A model generated the notes under the pieces. The model made no database searches and was not told where the DNA came from. It saw only the letters and a list, made by a program, of their open reading frames with translations. Of a stretch of 64,000 bases of DNA, positions 1-10,856 are shown in pieces. The translations under genes were made by a program, and so were the position numbers. This DNA comes from Marinobacter litoralis (GTDB taxonomy: Bacteria; Pseudomonadota; Gammaproteobacteria; Pseudomonadales; Oleiphilaceae): the NCBI RefSeq assembly GCF_016427555.1, contig NZ_JAELVS010000001.1, forward strand, positions 310,001 through 374,000, read 5' to 3'. Each line of letters begins with the position of its first letter. Positions within the stretch are counted from its first letter, which is position 1.

Positions 1-3000
1 CAACACCAGCACCGTAGACAACGCCAGTCCAAACGCTATGGATGTGGCCATGGGAATCAGGAACTGCGCCTGCAGCGACGTTTCGAACAACAAAGGCGTC
101 AACCCGCCGATGGTGGTGAGGGAAGTGAGCAACACTGCCCGAACCCGCTGCACAACGGCTTCGTTCAAGGCGTCTGTAATAGCCAGTCCTTTCTGCCTTT
201 GCTGGTTGTAAAAAGCCACCAGAATGATCGCGTTATTGACCACAATGCCAGACAGGCCAAACAAGCCGAACAACGACAAGATCGTTAGCTGCAAGCCCAT
301 CAGCCAATGCCCAAGCAACCCGCCGATCAGGGCAAACGGAATGATCGCCATCACTATCAGGGGCAACATCCAGGAAGCAAACACCCAGGCTAACACCACA
401 TACATCAAGCCAAGGCCAATCACCAGGCCGGTCTTCATATCGTCCATGGTCTCGCGCTGGTCTGCTGACCGACCCTCGAAACTGTAACGCACACCATAGC
501 GGCTAACGATCTCAGGCAACACGTTAGCTTCCAGGCTTTCCAGCACCTGATCCGTGGTGGCAATCCGGGTATTGAGTGCCGATGCAACCTCCACCGCCAG
601 CTTACCCTCAGCGTGCCGCAACGCCTGGAAGCCCTGCCGGTGGTCAAGGTTCATCACCTGTGCCAAAGGCACGAAACGGCCATCCGGCACCCGCACGGTC
701 ATACGTTCCAAAGTGGCGTACTGCTCGCGCTGGTCACTCGGCAACTGCACCCGAACCTCCATCTCATCGCGCCCCTGCTGATAGATCTGAGCCACACGGC
801 CATCAAACGCAGCTCGCAACTGGCGCCCCAGATCAACGGTCGTCAGGCCCAAGGCTTCGCCAAAGGGGCTCACCTGATAAATCAGCTGCTCGCGCCCCCA
901 CGGCATATCGTCTTCGACATCCAGCACACCGGGCAAGGTTGAGAGTGCCTGAGCCAGCTCATCGGCCGCCGTCTTCAGGTCGTTAGCATTGTTGCCCGTC
1001 AATCGGATATTCACATCTCGCCCGGGCGGGCCTGCCTGACGCTCATTAATGTTCAGCGCATCCAGACCGGCCGGCAGATTCAGTCGGCTGCGCCACTCCC
1101 GTATAAACTCCGGATTACGCACCGACCGACGATCCGAAGGCACCAGCTCAACCAGCATGGAACCCAATTCATCACCACTGCGAGAGCTGCCTTCTGCCCC
1201 CAACGTGGCACCGTAGGTGGTGACCGCGTGCTGAATCAGGCCGCCGCCCAGCGCAGCCTCGGTTTTCGCGAGGGTTTCCTGCATCTCCCGCATAAACGCC
1301 TGCACCTGGCGCTGGTCGGTGCCTGCAACAAAACTGGCATTGGCGTAGAACACAGAAGGTTCGGGCGTTGGAAAGAAATTGAACCCCAAGCGCCCACCGG
1401 CCAATAAACCTACCGTTACAAGTGCCAGAGCCAAGGCCGCGCTCACCGTGACGCCCCGGTAGCGCAAACTGCGGTGGGACAGTCGGCGGAATGGACCCTC
1501 CCGAAAACGATCGAACCTTTGTTCAAAGCCATCTCGAAAACGGCTGACCGGATTGCGCTTGGGCGGCTGTATTCCGCCGGTTCGTGAGCGCTTCGTCTTC
1601 ACCTTGAATGCATTTCGTAAGTGAGACGGCAGAACAATAAAACATTCCAGCAGCGAGGCCACCAAAACGCAGATCATCACCAGCGGGATATCCCCCAGGA
1701 TGTTGCCAATGATGCCGCCCACGACCAAAAGCGGCATAAACGCCGCCACAGTGGTCAGCGACGATGCGAGCACCGGCCAGACCATCCGTTTGGCGGCACC
1801 TTCGGCAGCGTATAGCGATTCTTCTCCCATACGGGCATGAGCATCGGCGTCTTCGCCCACCACGATGGCGTCATCGACAATCACCCCCAAGGCCATGATC
1901 AAGGCAAACAGCGAGATCATGTTGATGGAGCCACCGAGCAACCAAAGCACCGCCATCGCCGCCAGAAAGGCCGTCGGGATGCCAATCGCCACCCACGCGG
2001 CTACCCGGCCGGGCAAGAACAGATACAGGAGGGTGATCACCACAATCAGGCCACTCAGGGCGTTGGATACCAACAGGGAAATTCGGTCTTCCAGCAATTG
2101 CCAGGTCTCGTCGTAAACTTCCAGCTGAATCGAGGGCGGCAGCGCCGGGCGCGTGTCGGCCAACCAGTTCTCCAGAACGGCGGCCGCAGCCAAAGAATCA
2201 CCGTCCTCGACTCTCTGTAGCTGAAGCTCTATTGCAGGCTGCCCCTTGTTCTCCATCAGCCGCTGGCTATCGCGGTTTTCCTGTCGAATAATGGCGATAT
2301 CACCCAGTTGCAGGCGCACCCGGTCTCCACTCAGCACAGGCAGGGTTTCAAAATCCTGGGGGCTCCGGCGCTGTTCCACCGAGCGCAACTCCCGGGTGGC
2401 GTCTTGCTGCGCCATCATACCGGCGGGAAGATCCCGGGACAGCGCGGCCACCCGGTTCGCGATCTGCTCAAGCGTCAGCCCGATGGTTTCCAACCGTTCT
2501 ACGGGCACCTCAATACTGACCTGCTGCTCGGGTAAGCCGCGAATGCTGATCCGATCAATACCCCGGGTCAGCAGCTCATCTTCGAACCGGTATGCCAGCT
2601 GACGCAGCTCACTCCGGTCCACATCGCCGAATATCAGCACTCTGGCTACCGGCTCGTAGCGCTCAATGCGGGTAATTCGGGGTTCCTCTGCATCACCGGG
2701 CAGATTGTTAAACTCGTCCACCTGCTGGCGCACGTCGTCCACCGCCTGAATGGGATCGGTGCCTTCGTGAAACTCCAGGGTAATCGACGATATGCTTTGG
2801 GCCGAGGTGGACGTCATGCCCTTTAAACCATCCACGCTGCGCAGTCTCTGCTCCAGCGGGTCGGTAATCCCGCGCTCGACATCCTCCGCAGAGGCACCAC
2901 TCCAAACCACGCGTACACTGACGTAATCCAGCGCAAAAGTCGGAAAAAACTGAAGGTTCATGCGGCTCAGGGCCAACACACCACCCAAAATCATCACCAA

Positions 3001-3066
3001 CATAACCAGATTGCCGGCAACCCGGTGGTGGACGAAAAAACCAATCACGCCTTTATTACGTTTCAC
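1..3066 (-). CDS. RND efflux transporter permease (AcrB/HAE1-like), 3' end cut off by window edge
   Basis: Inner-membrane pump subunit that would export drugs or other hydrophobic compounds using the proton gradient, with the adjacent adaptor and an outer-membrane channel. The frame is open for 1022 codons. The GTG start at 3066 overlaps the adaptor stop (GTGA), so the two are translationally coupled. The N-terminus (VKRNKGVIGFFVHHRVAGN, then a hydrophobic helix) is typical of RND pumps. The TM4 motif VIVDDAIVVGE, read around 1840-1880, carries the proton-relay Asp pair. The last codons (LIPMATSIAFGL) match the conserved C-terminal helix of the family, so only a few tens of residues are missing. 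The VDDAIV form suggests the HAE1 (drug) rather than the heavy-metal class; the substrate is not known. Confidence 0.93.
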   Translation of the reverse strand, partial: MKRNKGVIGFFVHHRVAGNLVMLVMILGGVLALSRMNLQFFPTFALDYVSVRVVWSGASAEDVERGITDPLEQRLRSVDGLKGMTSTSAQSISSITLEFHEGTDPIQAVDDVRQQVDEFNNLPGDAEEPRITRIERYEPVARVLIFGDVDRSELRQLAYRFEDELLTRGIDRISIRGLPEQQVSIEVPVERLETIGLTLEQIANRVAALSRDLPAGMMAQQDATRELRSVEQRRSPQDFETLPVLSGDRVRLQLGDIAIIRQENRDSQRLMENKGQPAIELQLQRVEDGDSLAAAAVLENWLADTRPALPPSIQLEVYDETWQLLEDRISLLVSNALSGLIVVITLLYLFLPGRVAAWVAIGIPTAFLAAMAVLWLLGGSINMISLFALIMALGVIVDDAIVVGEDADAHARMGEESLYAAEGAAKRMVWPVLASSLTTVAAFMPLLVVGGIIGNILGDIPLVMICVLVASLLECFIVLPSHLRNAFKVKTKRSRTGGIQPPKRNPVSRFRDGFEQRFDRFREGPFRRLSHRSLRYRGVTVSAALALALVTVGLLAGGRLGFNFFPTPEPSVFYANASFVAGTDQRQVQAFMREMQETLAKTEAALGGGLIQHAVTTYGATLGAEGSSRSGDELGSMLVELVPSDRRSVRNPEFIREWRSRLNLPAGLDALNINERQAGPPGRDVNIRLTGNNANDLKTAADELAQALSTLPGVLDVEDDMPWGREQLIYQVSPFGEALGLTTVDLGRQLRAAFDGRVAQIYQQGRDEMEVRVQLPSDQREQYATLERMTVRVPDGRFVPLAQVMNLDHRQGFQALRHAEGKLAVEVASALNTRIATTDQVLESLEANVLPEIVSRYGVRYSFEGRSADQRETMDDMKTGLVIGLGLMYVVLAWVFASWMLPLIVMAIIPFALIGGLLGHWLMGLQLTILSLFGLFGLSGIVVNNAIILVAFYNQQRQKGLAITDALNEAVVQRVRAVLLTSLTTIGGLTPLLFETSLQAQFLIPMATSIAFGLALSTVLVL

Positions 3067-4304
3067 TGGGTGGGTGCTCCCGCGGCATCCGCCACTTCAA
3101 CCTTGAGCCCGGTCACCGCATTAGGAAGATGGGTGGTGATCAGCTGTGCGCCGCGGGTCAGCTGATCCCCGGAAACCAACAGCCGGCGTTCACCGTTCGC
3201 GCTGTATGCTTCGCCGATTCGCTCAACCTTGATTCGCTGCATGCGGCTGTCCTCGGTCATCAGATACACGCTATCGGCGCCATACAGGGCACTGAACGGT
3301 ATAGCCACCGCCTGGTTGCGCTCTGGCCGTTCCAGGTGAACCGACAGCAGTGCCCCGGGCAACAGCCCCACCGAGCCTCCGGTTAATTTAAGAATGGCCT
3401 CGGTGCCAGCCGGGTCGCTGGTCCCGGCAAAACGCTCTAGCCGGAAACGAATATCCCGTTGATCGCTGTAGGCGAAAAGCTCTTGGCCCTCGGCTAACGC
3501 GGTCAGCAACTCGGCCCGATAACTGTCCGGCACTCTGGCCCGAAGCTCGAGGCCGTTCACGGCGTATATCGACAGCAGCTTCTGATTCCGTGAGATCTGA
3601 TCCCCCACGGCAACCTGCACATCGGTAACCACACCGTCAAAGGGGGCCATAACCCGGGCACGTTCGGCATCCCGCTGTGTGGCTACAAGGTTTGCGTGCG
3701 CCTGAGCCAGTTTGGCGTCCAGGCTTTGAAGGCGCGCCGGGTGTTCGTCTACTGCCCGTTGGCGAACACTCACCGTCAACTCGGCCCGCGCAGCGGCGTC
3801 GTTCGCGGCCTCGAGGTTTTCCCGGGAGGCCAGTTTGCGTTCAACCAGAGCCCGTGTTCGCTCCCTCTGCCGGCGGGCATTGGCCAGAATCGCTTGCTCA
3901 CTTTTGAGGGCCGCCAGATCCGTTTTATGGCGCACCTGCTCTGATCGAATTTGAGCTTCAAGATCAGCCACCTGAGCACGTGCTTGCGCCAGTATCGGCT
4001 GGATATCCAGATCGTCCAGCGCCACCAACAATGCCCCCGACTCGACTCTCTGCCCTTCGGCGACAGGCCGCTCGGCAATCCGGCCCGCCATAGCGGCGAC
4101 CACGGATACTTGCTCGGGCGCGATGACCTCGCCATAAAGCGGTAACACGGGTGTATGAACGCTCGGCTCCACCGTTTGCACCTGCACGCGCCAGCTGCGC
4201 TCAACCGCCGTAACCGGGGCCGGTTCCGGGCGCGTCATTTTCAGATAAAGAAATCCTAAAATTCCGGCGAGTAATATAATTACAGGTATAATTCTTTTGG
4301 ACAT
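3063..4304 (-). CDS. Efflux RND periplasmic adaptor subunit (HlyD/AcrA family MFP)
   Basis: Membrane-fusion protein linking the inner-membrane pump to an outer-membrane channel. The 413 residues start with an uncleaved-looking membrane anchor (about 5-22). The first lipoyl half follows at about 62-98, then a long Ala/Gln/Glu/Arg-rich coiled coil (about 100-216), then the second lipoyl half with APFDGVVTDVQV near 220-231, then beta-barrel and membrane-proximal domains. It is first in a two-gene operon and its stop codon overlaps the GTG start of the pump. No outer-membrane factor or local regulator is adjacent, so the pair probably shares a TolC-type channel encoded elsewhere. Confidence 0.93.
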   Translation of the reverse strand: MSKRIIPVIILLAGILGFLYLKMTRPEPAPVTAVERSWRVQVQTVEPSVHTPVLPLYGEVIAPEQVSVVAAMAGRIAERPVAEGQRVESGALLVALDDLDIQPILAQARAQVADLEAQIRSEQVRHKTDLAALKSEQAILANARRQRERTRALVERKLASRENLEAANDAAARAELTVSVRQRAVDEHPARLQSLDAKLAQAHANLVATQRDAERARVMAPFDGVVTDVQVAVGDQISRNQKLLSIYAVNGLELRARVPDSYRAELLTALAEGQELFAYSDQRDIRFRLERFAGTSDPAGTEAILKLTGGSVGLLPGALLSVHLERPERNQAVAIPFSALYGADSVYLMTEDSRMQRIKVERIGEAYSANGERRLLVSGDQLTRGAQLITTHLPNAVTGLKVEVADAAGAPTQ

Positions 4305-4422
4305 AGCGATTTAGCCGGCCAGGGTGAGTTAGGTTGTGCCAACACAGGGCGACGAATGACTTTATACCACTGAGAGGCTGCTCCGGATTGCTATAAAAAG
4401 CACGGTCAGGAGTACTATACGT

Positions 4423-4881
4423 TTGTTCTCAGCAAATTATGCCAATCTTCCAAGCGCTACCGTTATAAATGCCTTCATTGTAGTGCTGGTCGTTCTGATG
4501 CACCGAGAGGCACTCGTTCGCCTCAGCGGCTTGCTGAAAATCATGCACACGCGCCACAACTTGCGCCTGGTAACCGCGGTTTTAGGCATACTGATCGCCC
4601 ACACCGCCCAGGTATGGGTGTTCGCTACCGCGTACTTTTTTATGCACCACGCCGAATCCTGGGGCTCACTGCAAGGCAATTTTAACGGCAGCTTTCTGGA
4701 CTGCATCTACTTTTCGTTCAGCACCTTCACCACCGTCGGTTACGGCGACATAGAGCCCGTGGGCGCTTTGCGCTTTCTGACCGGTATCGAAGGGCTCACA
4801 GGGTTGGTGCTGATTACCTGGAGCGCTTCGTTTTTGTTTATGAAGATGCAACGATATTGGGAAGGCGGTTCATCTGACTAA
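4423..4881 (+). CDS. Small two-TM potassium channel family protein (ion_trans_2)
   Basis: Putative K+ channel of 152 residues. The selectivity filter TVGYGD is at residues 104-109, preceded by a pore helix (FLDCIYFSFSTFT) and followed by a final membrane helix (about 118-141). Two more hydrophobic helices lie at about 11-27 and 50-75, so it has more than the minimal two TM segments. There is no RCK/TrkA_N regulatory domain. The TTG start at 4423 is supported by an AGGAGT ribosome-binding site nine bases upstream; the next in-frame ATG (4498) would delete the first helix. It stands alone between the efflux operon and gdhA. Confidence 0.82.
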   Translation: MFSANYANLPSATVINAFIVVLVVLMHREALVRLSGLLKIMHTRHNLRLVTAVLGILIAHTAQVWVFATAYFFMHHAESWGSLQGNFNGSFLDCIYFSFSTFTTVGYGDIEPVGALRFLTGIEGLTGLVLITWSASFLFMKMQRYWEGGSSD

Positions 4882-4934
4882 AGCGGGCCCGCCGCTCTCG
4901 CGTAGGCACCTATTAATGAGGAAAGCTCCAATAA

Positions 4935-6395
<1,461 letters not shown>

Positions 6396-6402
6396 TCCAG
6401 CT

Positions 6403-8985
6403 ATGAACAGCGAAGAGTCTCGTCAGTCCCCGGACCGGGTATCCACCGGACTGACAGGGCTCGACGAGGTTCTGGATCATCTCAGAATCGGCGATAACGT
6501 TGTTTGGCGGGTCTCCCACCTCGACGACTATCGCCGTTTCGTTCTCCCCTTTGTAGACGCGGCCGCAACTTCGGGCCGGCAGATTCTCTATCTTCGCTTT
6601 GGTGATCATTCGCCGATCATCGAAAACCATCCCGCTGTACGCACCATCGAAATAGACGCTCTGGGCGGCTTCGAAAGCTTTACCAGCCGGGTTTGGCGAC
6701 TGATTGAACAGCATGGCCGAGGCGCGTTTTATATCTGTGACAGCCTCAGTGAATTGCTCAATGCCTGGGCCACCGATGCCATGGTGGGCAATTTTTTCCG
6801 GGTTATTTGCCCGTTTCTGTTCGAACTGGACACCGTTGCGTGGTTTGCTCTGCACCCGGACCGCCACTCGCGGATGACACTGGACCGCATTCGACAGACC
6901 ACTCAGGTGCTGCTCGACGTCCACCGCCACGGCGATGATGTGCAGGTACAACCGATCAAAGCCTGGCGACGGCAATCCCCGACCATGTTTTTGCCGCACC
7001 GCGAGCACAATGGGCAGTTCCAGCCCATTACCTACAGCAGCGATGCGACCAGGGTCCAGGCCTCGCTTGAGCAGGAAAGTCTGCACAATCAGCCGCTGCT
7101 GGATTACTGGGACCGCCTGTTTCAGGATGCCAGCCGAGCATTGGCCGAACAGAACCCCGACGCCATCGCCGCCTTGCAGGAACAGGTACTTCAGGTTCTG
7201 GTGAGCCGGGACCCGCAAATACTGGCGTTAGCCCGGCGCTATCTATCCCTGGAAGACCTGCTGAGCATCCGCAGCCGGCTGATTGGCAGCGGGTATATTG
7301 GCGGCAAGGCGACGGGCATGCTGATCGCCCGCAACATCCTGCTGAAAGACGACCCCGAGCAATGGCATAACCAACTAGAACCGCACGATTCCAGCTATCT
7401 GGGCACCGATGCCTATTACGCGTTTCTGGTCCACAACGGCCTTTGGCCCACCATTATGCGGCAACGCTCCGAACGCGGTTACCTGAGCGAAGCACCGGCC
7501 TTGCAACAGGGCATTCTCAATGGCCAGTTTCCGGATGAAATCCGGGCCGAGCTGGAACGCTTGCTTGATCACTATGGGCAGTATCCCATTCTGGTGCGTT
7601 CGTCGAGCCTGCAGGAAGATGGTTTCGGTAACGCCTTTGCAGGCAAATACGACAGTGTTTTTCTGGTCAATCAGGGCTCGCCCGAGCAACGCTTGGCCGC
7701 TCTGGAAAACGCCATCCGGGAAGTTTATGCCTCGTCGATGAGTGAAGACGCCCTGGTGTATCGGAAACGGCGCGGGCTGGACCAGCGCGAAGAACCTATG
7801 GCATTGCTGGTTCAACGTGTGAACGGCCGGTTCCATAACCGCTATTACCTGCCGGATGCCGCCGGAGTAGGGGTGTCGCGCAATACCTTTGCCTGGGACA
7901 GCAAGATGGACCCGAAAGCCGGTATGGTGAGGCTGGTGATGGGGCTGGGAACACGGGCGGTTGATCGCATCGAAGGCGACCATGCCTGCGTTATGGCTCT
8001 GGACTACCCAACGCGACAGCCCTTTCGCGACCAGGATGAAAGCTTCCGGTACTCCCAGCATCTGGTCGACTTGCTGGATCTGGAAACCGGTAATCTTGAA
8101 ACCCGTCCGTTAAGCCAGATTCTGGGTACGACACAAACTCTGCCCATGCCGTATCTGGCCGAGCTGGACCGGGCGGCCACAACACGAGCGGAGCAGATAG
8201 GCCTTAAAGGCCCGGTCTGGCGCCTGACCTTCCGGCCGTTGGTAAAAGGCAGCCAATTCATCCGCCAATTGTCGAGCCTGCTTGCCACCCTTGAAGCCGG
8301 CTACCAGCATCCCGTCGATGTGGAGTTCACTCTGCACCTGAATGATCAGGGCGAAACGTCTTTCAATCTGGTGCAATGCCGGCCTCTGGCCACCATCGGT
8401 GAAACCGGCCCGGTGCAAATTCCTGATCCCTTGCCGCGGTCCCGGCTGCTGTTCCAGACCCGGGGCCACTTTATGGGAGGCAATATCAACCTTGGCATTA
8501 CACGAATCATTCGTGTAGATGCAGTGGTTTATGGGAACTTAAACACCAACGAACGCTATGAAGTGGCCCGACTGATTGGGCGAATCATGCGCCAGTCCTC
8601 TGAGCCAACCATGCTGATCGGCCCCGGTCGCTGGGGCACAAGCAGCCCGGAACTCGGTGTGCCGGTGCGTTTTTCCGATATCGCCGGTGTCGCCGCGCTG
8701 ATCGAAGTATCGGAGAACGCCGGCGATATGGTGCCCGATTTGTCCTACGGTTCGCATTTCTTTCAGGATCTGGTTGAAAGTGGCATAGCCTACGGCGCGC
8801 TGTTCCCGGACATGCCGCACTGCCAATACCACCCCGACCGCTTGCAAGCCGATGCAGCTGACAGCGCCATTGAGCCCGACAACCCCGTATCCGCCGCGGT
8901 TCACGTCCACTCCCTGGCATCCGGTCATCTGCAACTAACCGGAGACGTCCTGAGCCAGCAGCTGGTCAGCTACTTTTCGGGTTAA
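6403..8985 (+). CDS. PEP/pyruvate-binding (PPDK N-terminal, ATP-grasp) protein with degenerate KaiC-like N-terminus
   Basis: An 860-residue protein in two parts. Residues 1 to about 230 resemble a RecA/KaiC-type fold (STGLTGLDEVL opening), but the Walker A position reads RIGDNVVWRV and has no GKT/S. From about 300 on it matches the ATP-grasp domain of pyruvate phosphate dikinase/PEP synthase: IGGKATGMLIARN, then ILVRSSSLQEDGFGNAFAGKYDS, then LVQRVNG. I do not see the swivelling phosphohistidine motif (TGGxxSH) or the PEP/pyruvate barrel of PpsA or PpdK. It is therefore unlikely to be a PEP synthase and may be an ATP-dependent dikinase acting on an unknown partner. It lies directly downstream of gdhA. 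Confidence 0.75.
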   Translation: MNSEESRQSPDRVSTGLTGLDEVLDHLRIGDNVVWRVSHLDDYRRFVLPFVDAAATSGRQILYLRFGDHSPIIENHPAVRTIEIDALGGFESFTSRVWRLIEQHGRGAFYICDSLSELLNAWATDAMVGNFFRVICPFLFELDTVAWFALHPDRHSRMTLDRIRQTTQVLLDVHRHGDDVQVQPIKAWRRQSPTMFLPHREHNGQFQPITYSSDATRVQASLEQESLHNQPLLDYWDRLFQDASRALAEQNPDAIAALQEQVLQVLVSRDPQILALARRYLSLEDLLSIRSRLIGSGYIGGKATGMLIARNILLKDDPEQWHNQLEPHDSSYLGTDAYYAFLVHNGLWPTIMRQRSERGYLSEAPALQQGILNGQFPDEIRAELERLLDHYGQYPILVRSSSLQEDGFGNAFAGKYDSVFLVNQGSPEQRLAALENAIREVYASSMSEDALVYRKRRGLDQREEPMALLVQRVNGRFHNRYYLPDAAGVGVSRNTFAWDSKMDPKAGMVRLVMGLGTRAVDRIEGDHACVMALDYPTRQPFRDQDESFRYSQHLVDLLDLETGNLETRPLSQILGTTQTLPMPYLAELDRAATTRAEQIGLKGPVWRLTFRPLVKGSQFIRQLSSLLATLEAGYQHPVDVEFTLHLNDQGETSFNLVQCRPLATIGETGPVQIPDPLPRSRLLFQTRGHFMGGNINLGITRIIRVDAVVYGNLNTNERYEVARLIGRIMRQSSEPTMLIGPGRWGTSSPELGVPVRFSDIAGVAALIEVSENAGDMVPDLSYGSHFFQDLVESGIAYGALFPDMPHCQYHPDRLQADAADSAIEPDNPVSAAVHVHSLASGHLQLTGDVLSQQLVSYFSG

Positions 8986-9048
8986 TCCGAGACAATAAGT
9001 CGCAGCTTATCCTGAGGCACCCGAGTGGCTTGCTGCTAGAATGCGGCC

Positions 9049-10317
9049 ATGGAATGGTTCACACACTCTCAAACCGGTTTTCGCCAGGCGGCTCGTTATC
9101 TGCTGAGCATGCGGCTGGCTATCATCGTCATCCAGCTGGTGGCCGTTGCCGTGGCCGAAACCGTGGTGCATTTGGCTCACCGGGCGGAATCGCTTCTGGT
9201 ATGCCTGCTGTACGGTGTACTTTCGGCTTTGGGCTGGCTCTGGTTTAACCGGAGGCCTCCGCAAGCGTCTTCGCCCGTCAGCCTGACCCTCGCCATTGAT
9301 CTCGCGCTGATCGGCTGGTGGCTGTACTTTACGGGCGGCTACACCAATCCACTGGTTTCCCTGCTACTGTTGCCCATTGCCGTGGCCATGATTCTGGTGC
9401 CTGCGCGGCAGAGCCTTGCGCTCACCCTCATGGGCATTGCCGTCTACACGTCATTGGCGTTGTGGCACACCCCGGTGGTGCTCCATCACCACGGCGGCGA
9501 TCTTGCCCAGCTGCACCTGATCGGAATGTGGGCCACCTTCGTGCTCACCGCGGGCATTCTGTCCCTGGTGGTCGGGACCCTCGCCCATCGCTTTCGGCGC
9601 CAACAAAGCCAGCTCTCGACGTTCCGCGAAAACCGGCTTCGGGATGAGCAGATCATAGCCTTGGGGTTATCTGCGGCTGCGGTAGCGCACCGTCTGGGCA
9701 CACCATTGAATACCATGACCCTGCTGCTGGATGAAATCCGAGCCCATACCCAAAGCACCGTCACACCGGAACTGACTGAAGATCTGGACACGCTGGAGCA
9801 ACAAATTCAGCTCTGCAGCGGCCACCTGCAACAACTCACCCACACCGCCGTAGCCGCCAAAACCGCCCAACTGGAAACAATAACGGTGAACCACTGGCTG
9901 GCGCGGCTGAGGGAGTCGGCCACCTTACTCTGGCCTTCCGAACCGTTACACTGGCCCTCCCGTTACCCGGATGCCCGCGTGAACGTTGATGCGACGCTCG
10001 ACCAGGCGGTGCTCAATCTGCTGGCCAACGCCTTGACCGCCAGCCCCGATTGGGTTGCCATCAGCAGCCGGCTGGCCGAGGACGATCAGGTTGAAATAAT
10101 CGTAGAAGACCACGGCGACGGTCTGGAGGCATCGCTGCAAGGAGCGCCAGGCGAGGAAATCGTTGATTCCCGCAACGGCTTAGGGGTGGGGCTGTTTCTT
10201 TCCAACGCCACCATTCAACGACTCGGTGGCAGCCTCAAAGCCAAAACCAGCCCATCGGGCACTACGATGACGATCACGCTGCCCGCCAGCGATGCAACAG
10301 CGACAGGGGTTCATTAA
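9049..10317 (+). CDS. RegB/PrrB-type redox-sensing membrane histidine kinase
   Basis: Sensor kinase of 422 residues. The N-terminal half has about six membrane helices (roughly 20-180) and contains TGGYTNPL at 95-102, close to the GGxxNPF quinone-sensing motif of RegB. The H-box VAHRLGTPLNTM has the phospho-acceptor His214. Cys256 (QIQLC) lies 42 residues after it, close to the spacing of the redox-active Cys265 from His225 in RegB. The ATPase domain shows an N-box (LLANALTAS) and DHGDG. The response-regulator gene overlaps its 3' end. It probably autophosphorylates according to quinone-pool or redox state. The genes controlled are unknown; the RegA-type regulator next door is the expected partner. 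Confidence 0.88.
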   Translation: MEWFTHSQTGFRQAARYLLSMRLAIIVIQLVAVAVAETVVHLAHRAESLLVCLLYGVLSALGWLWFNRRPPQASSPVSLTLAIDLALIGWWLYFTGGYTNPLVSLLLLPIAVAMILVPARQSLALTLMGIAVYTSLALWHTPVVLHHHGGDLAQLHLIGMWATFVLTAGILSLVVGTLAHRFRRQQSQLSTFRENRLRDEQIIALGLSAAAVAHRLGTPLNTMTLLLDEIRAHTQSTVTPELTEDLDTLEQQIQLCSGHLQQLTHTAVAAKTAQLETITVNHWLARLRESATLLWPSEPLHWPSRYPDARVNVDATLDQAVLNLLANALTASPDWVAISSRLAEDDQVEIIVEDHGDGLEASLQGAPGEEIVDSRNGLGVGLFLSNATIQRLGGSLKAKTSPSGTTMTITLPASDATATGVH

Positions 10318-10318
10318 A

Positions 10319-10849
10319 ATGCCGCCAAAAGAACATTGGTTGCTGGTGGATGACGATCAGGCATTTACCCAAGTACTGATTCGGTCGCTTGCCCGTCAGG
10401 ACATAGCAGCAACAGCGGCACACGATTACGCTTCCGCTCTAGAAACCATCACGGCTCCGGAAATTCAGCGCTGCGTACTCGACTTGAATCTGGCCGGCGA
10501 AAGTGGCCTGCAATTGCTGCCGGAGCTACTCAAGCAACGGCCGGACCTCGAGGTTCTGGTACTGACCGGTTATGGCAGCATCGCCACCGCCGTTGAAGCC
10601 ATGCGCCGAGGCGCGGTGAATTACTTATGCAAACCGGTTACCGTTCAGCAACTGATCCGCGGTTTCGACCCGGTTGAGGGCGAACCGGAACTGAGACCTG
10701 CACCGCCCTCGGTTGAAGAAATGGAGTGGGAACACATCCAACGGGTGTTAAACGAACACGATGGCAATATTTCCGCCACCGCACGTGCCCTCAACATGCA
10801 TCGCCGAACCTTGCAGCGGAAACTGCAAAAGCATTCTCGCTGGCGCTGA
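10319..10849 (+). CDS. RegA/PrrA/ActR-type response regulator with Fis-like HTH
   Basis: DNA-binding response regulator of 176 residues. The receiver domain shows the acidic pocket DDD at 11-13, phospho-acceptor Asp55 (VLDLNL), Thr83 (LTGYGS) and Lys105 (CKPV). The C-terminus (about 135-172) is a Fis-type helix-turn-helix with ATARALNMHRRTLQRKL, nearly the RegA signature. The ATG at 10319 has AGGGG upstream; an earlier in-frame ATG at 10292 would add nine residues. Either start lies near or inside the kinase 3' end, indicating coupling. It is likely a global regulator of redox or energy metabolism. Confidence 0.9.
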   Translation: MPPKEHWLLVDDDQAFTQVLIRSLARQDIAATAAHDYASALETITAPEIQRCVLDLNLAGESGLQLLPELLKQRPDLEVLVLTGYGSIATAVEAMRRGAVNYLCKPVTVQQLIRGFDPVEGEPELRPAPPSVEEMEWEHIQRVLNEHDGNISATARALNMHRRTLQRKLQKHSRWR

Positions 10850-10856
10850 GGCCGCC

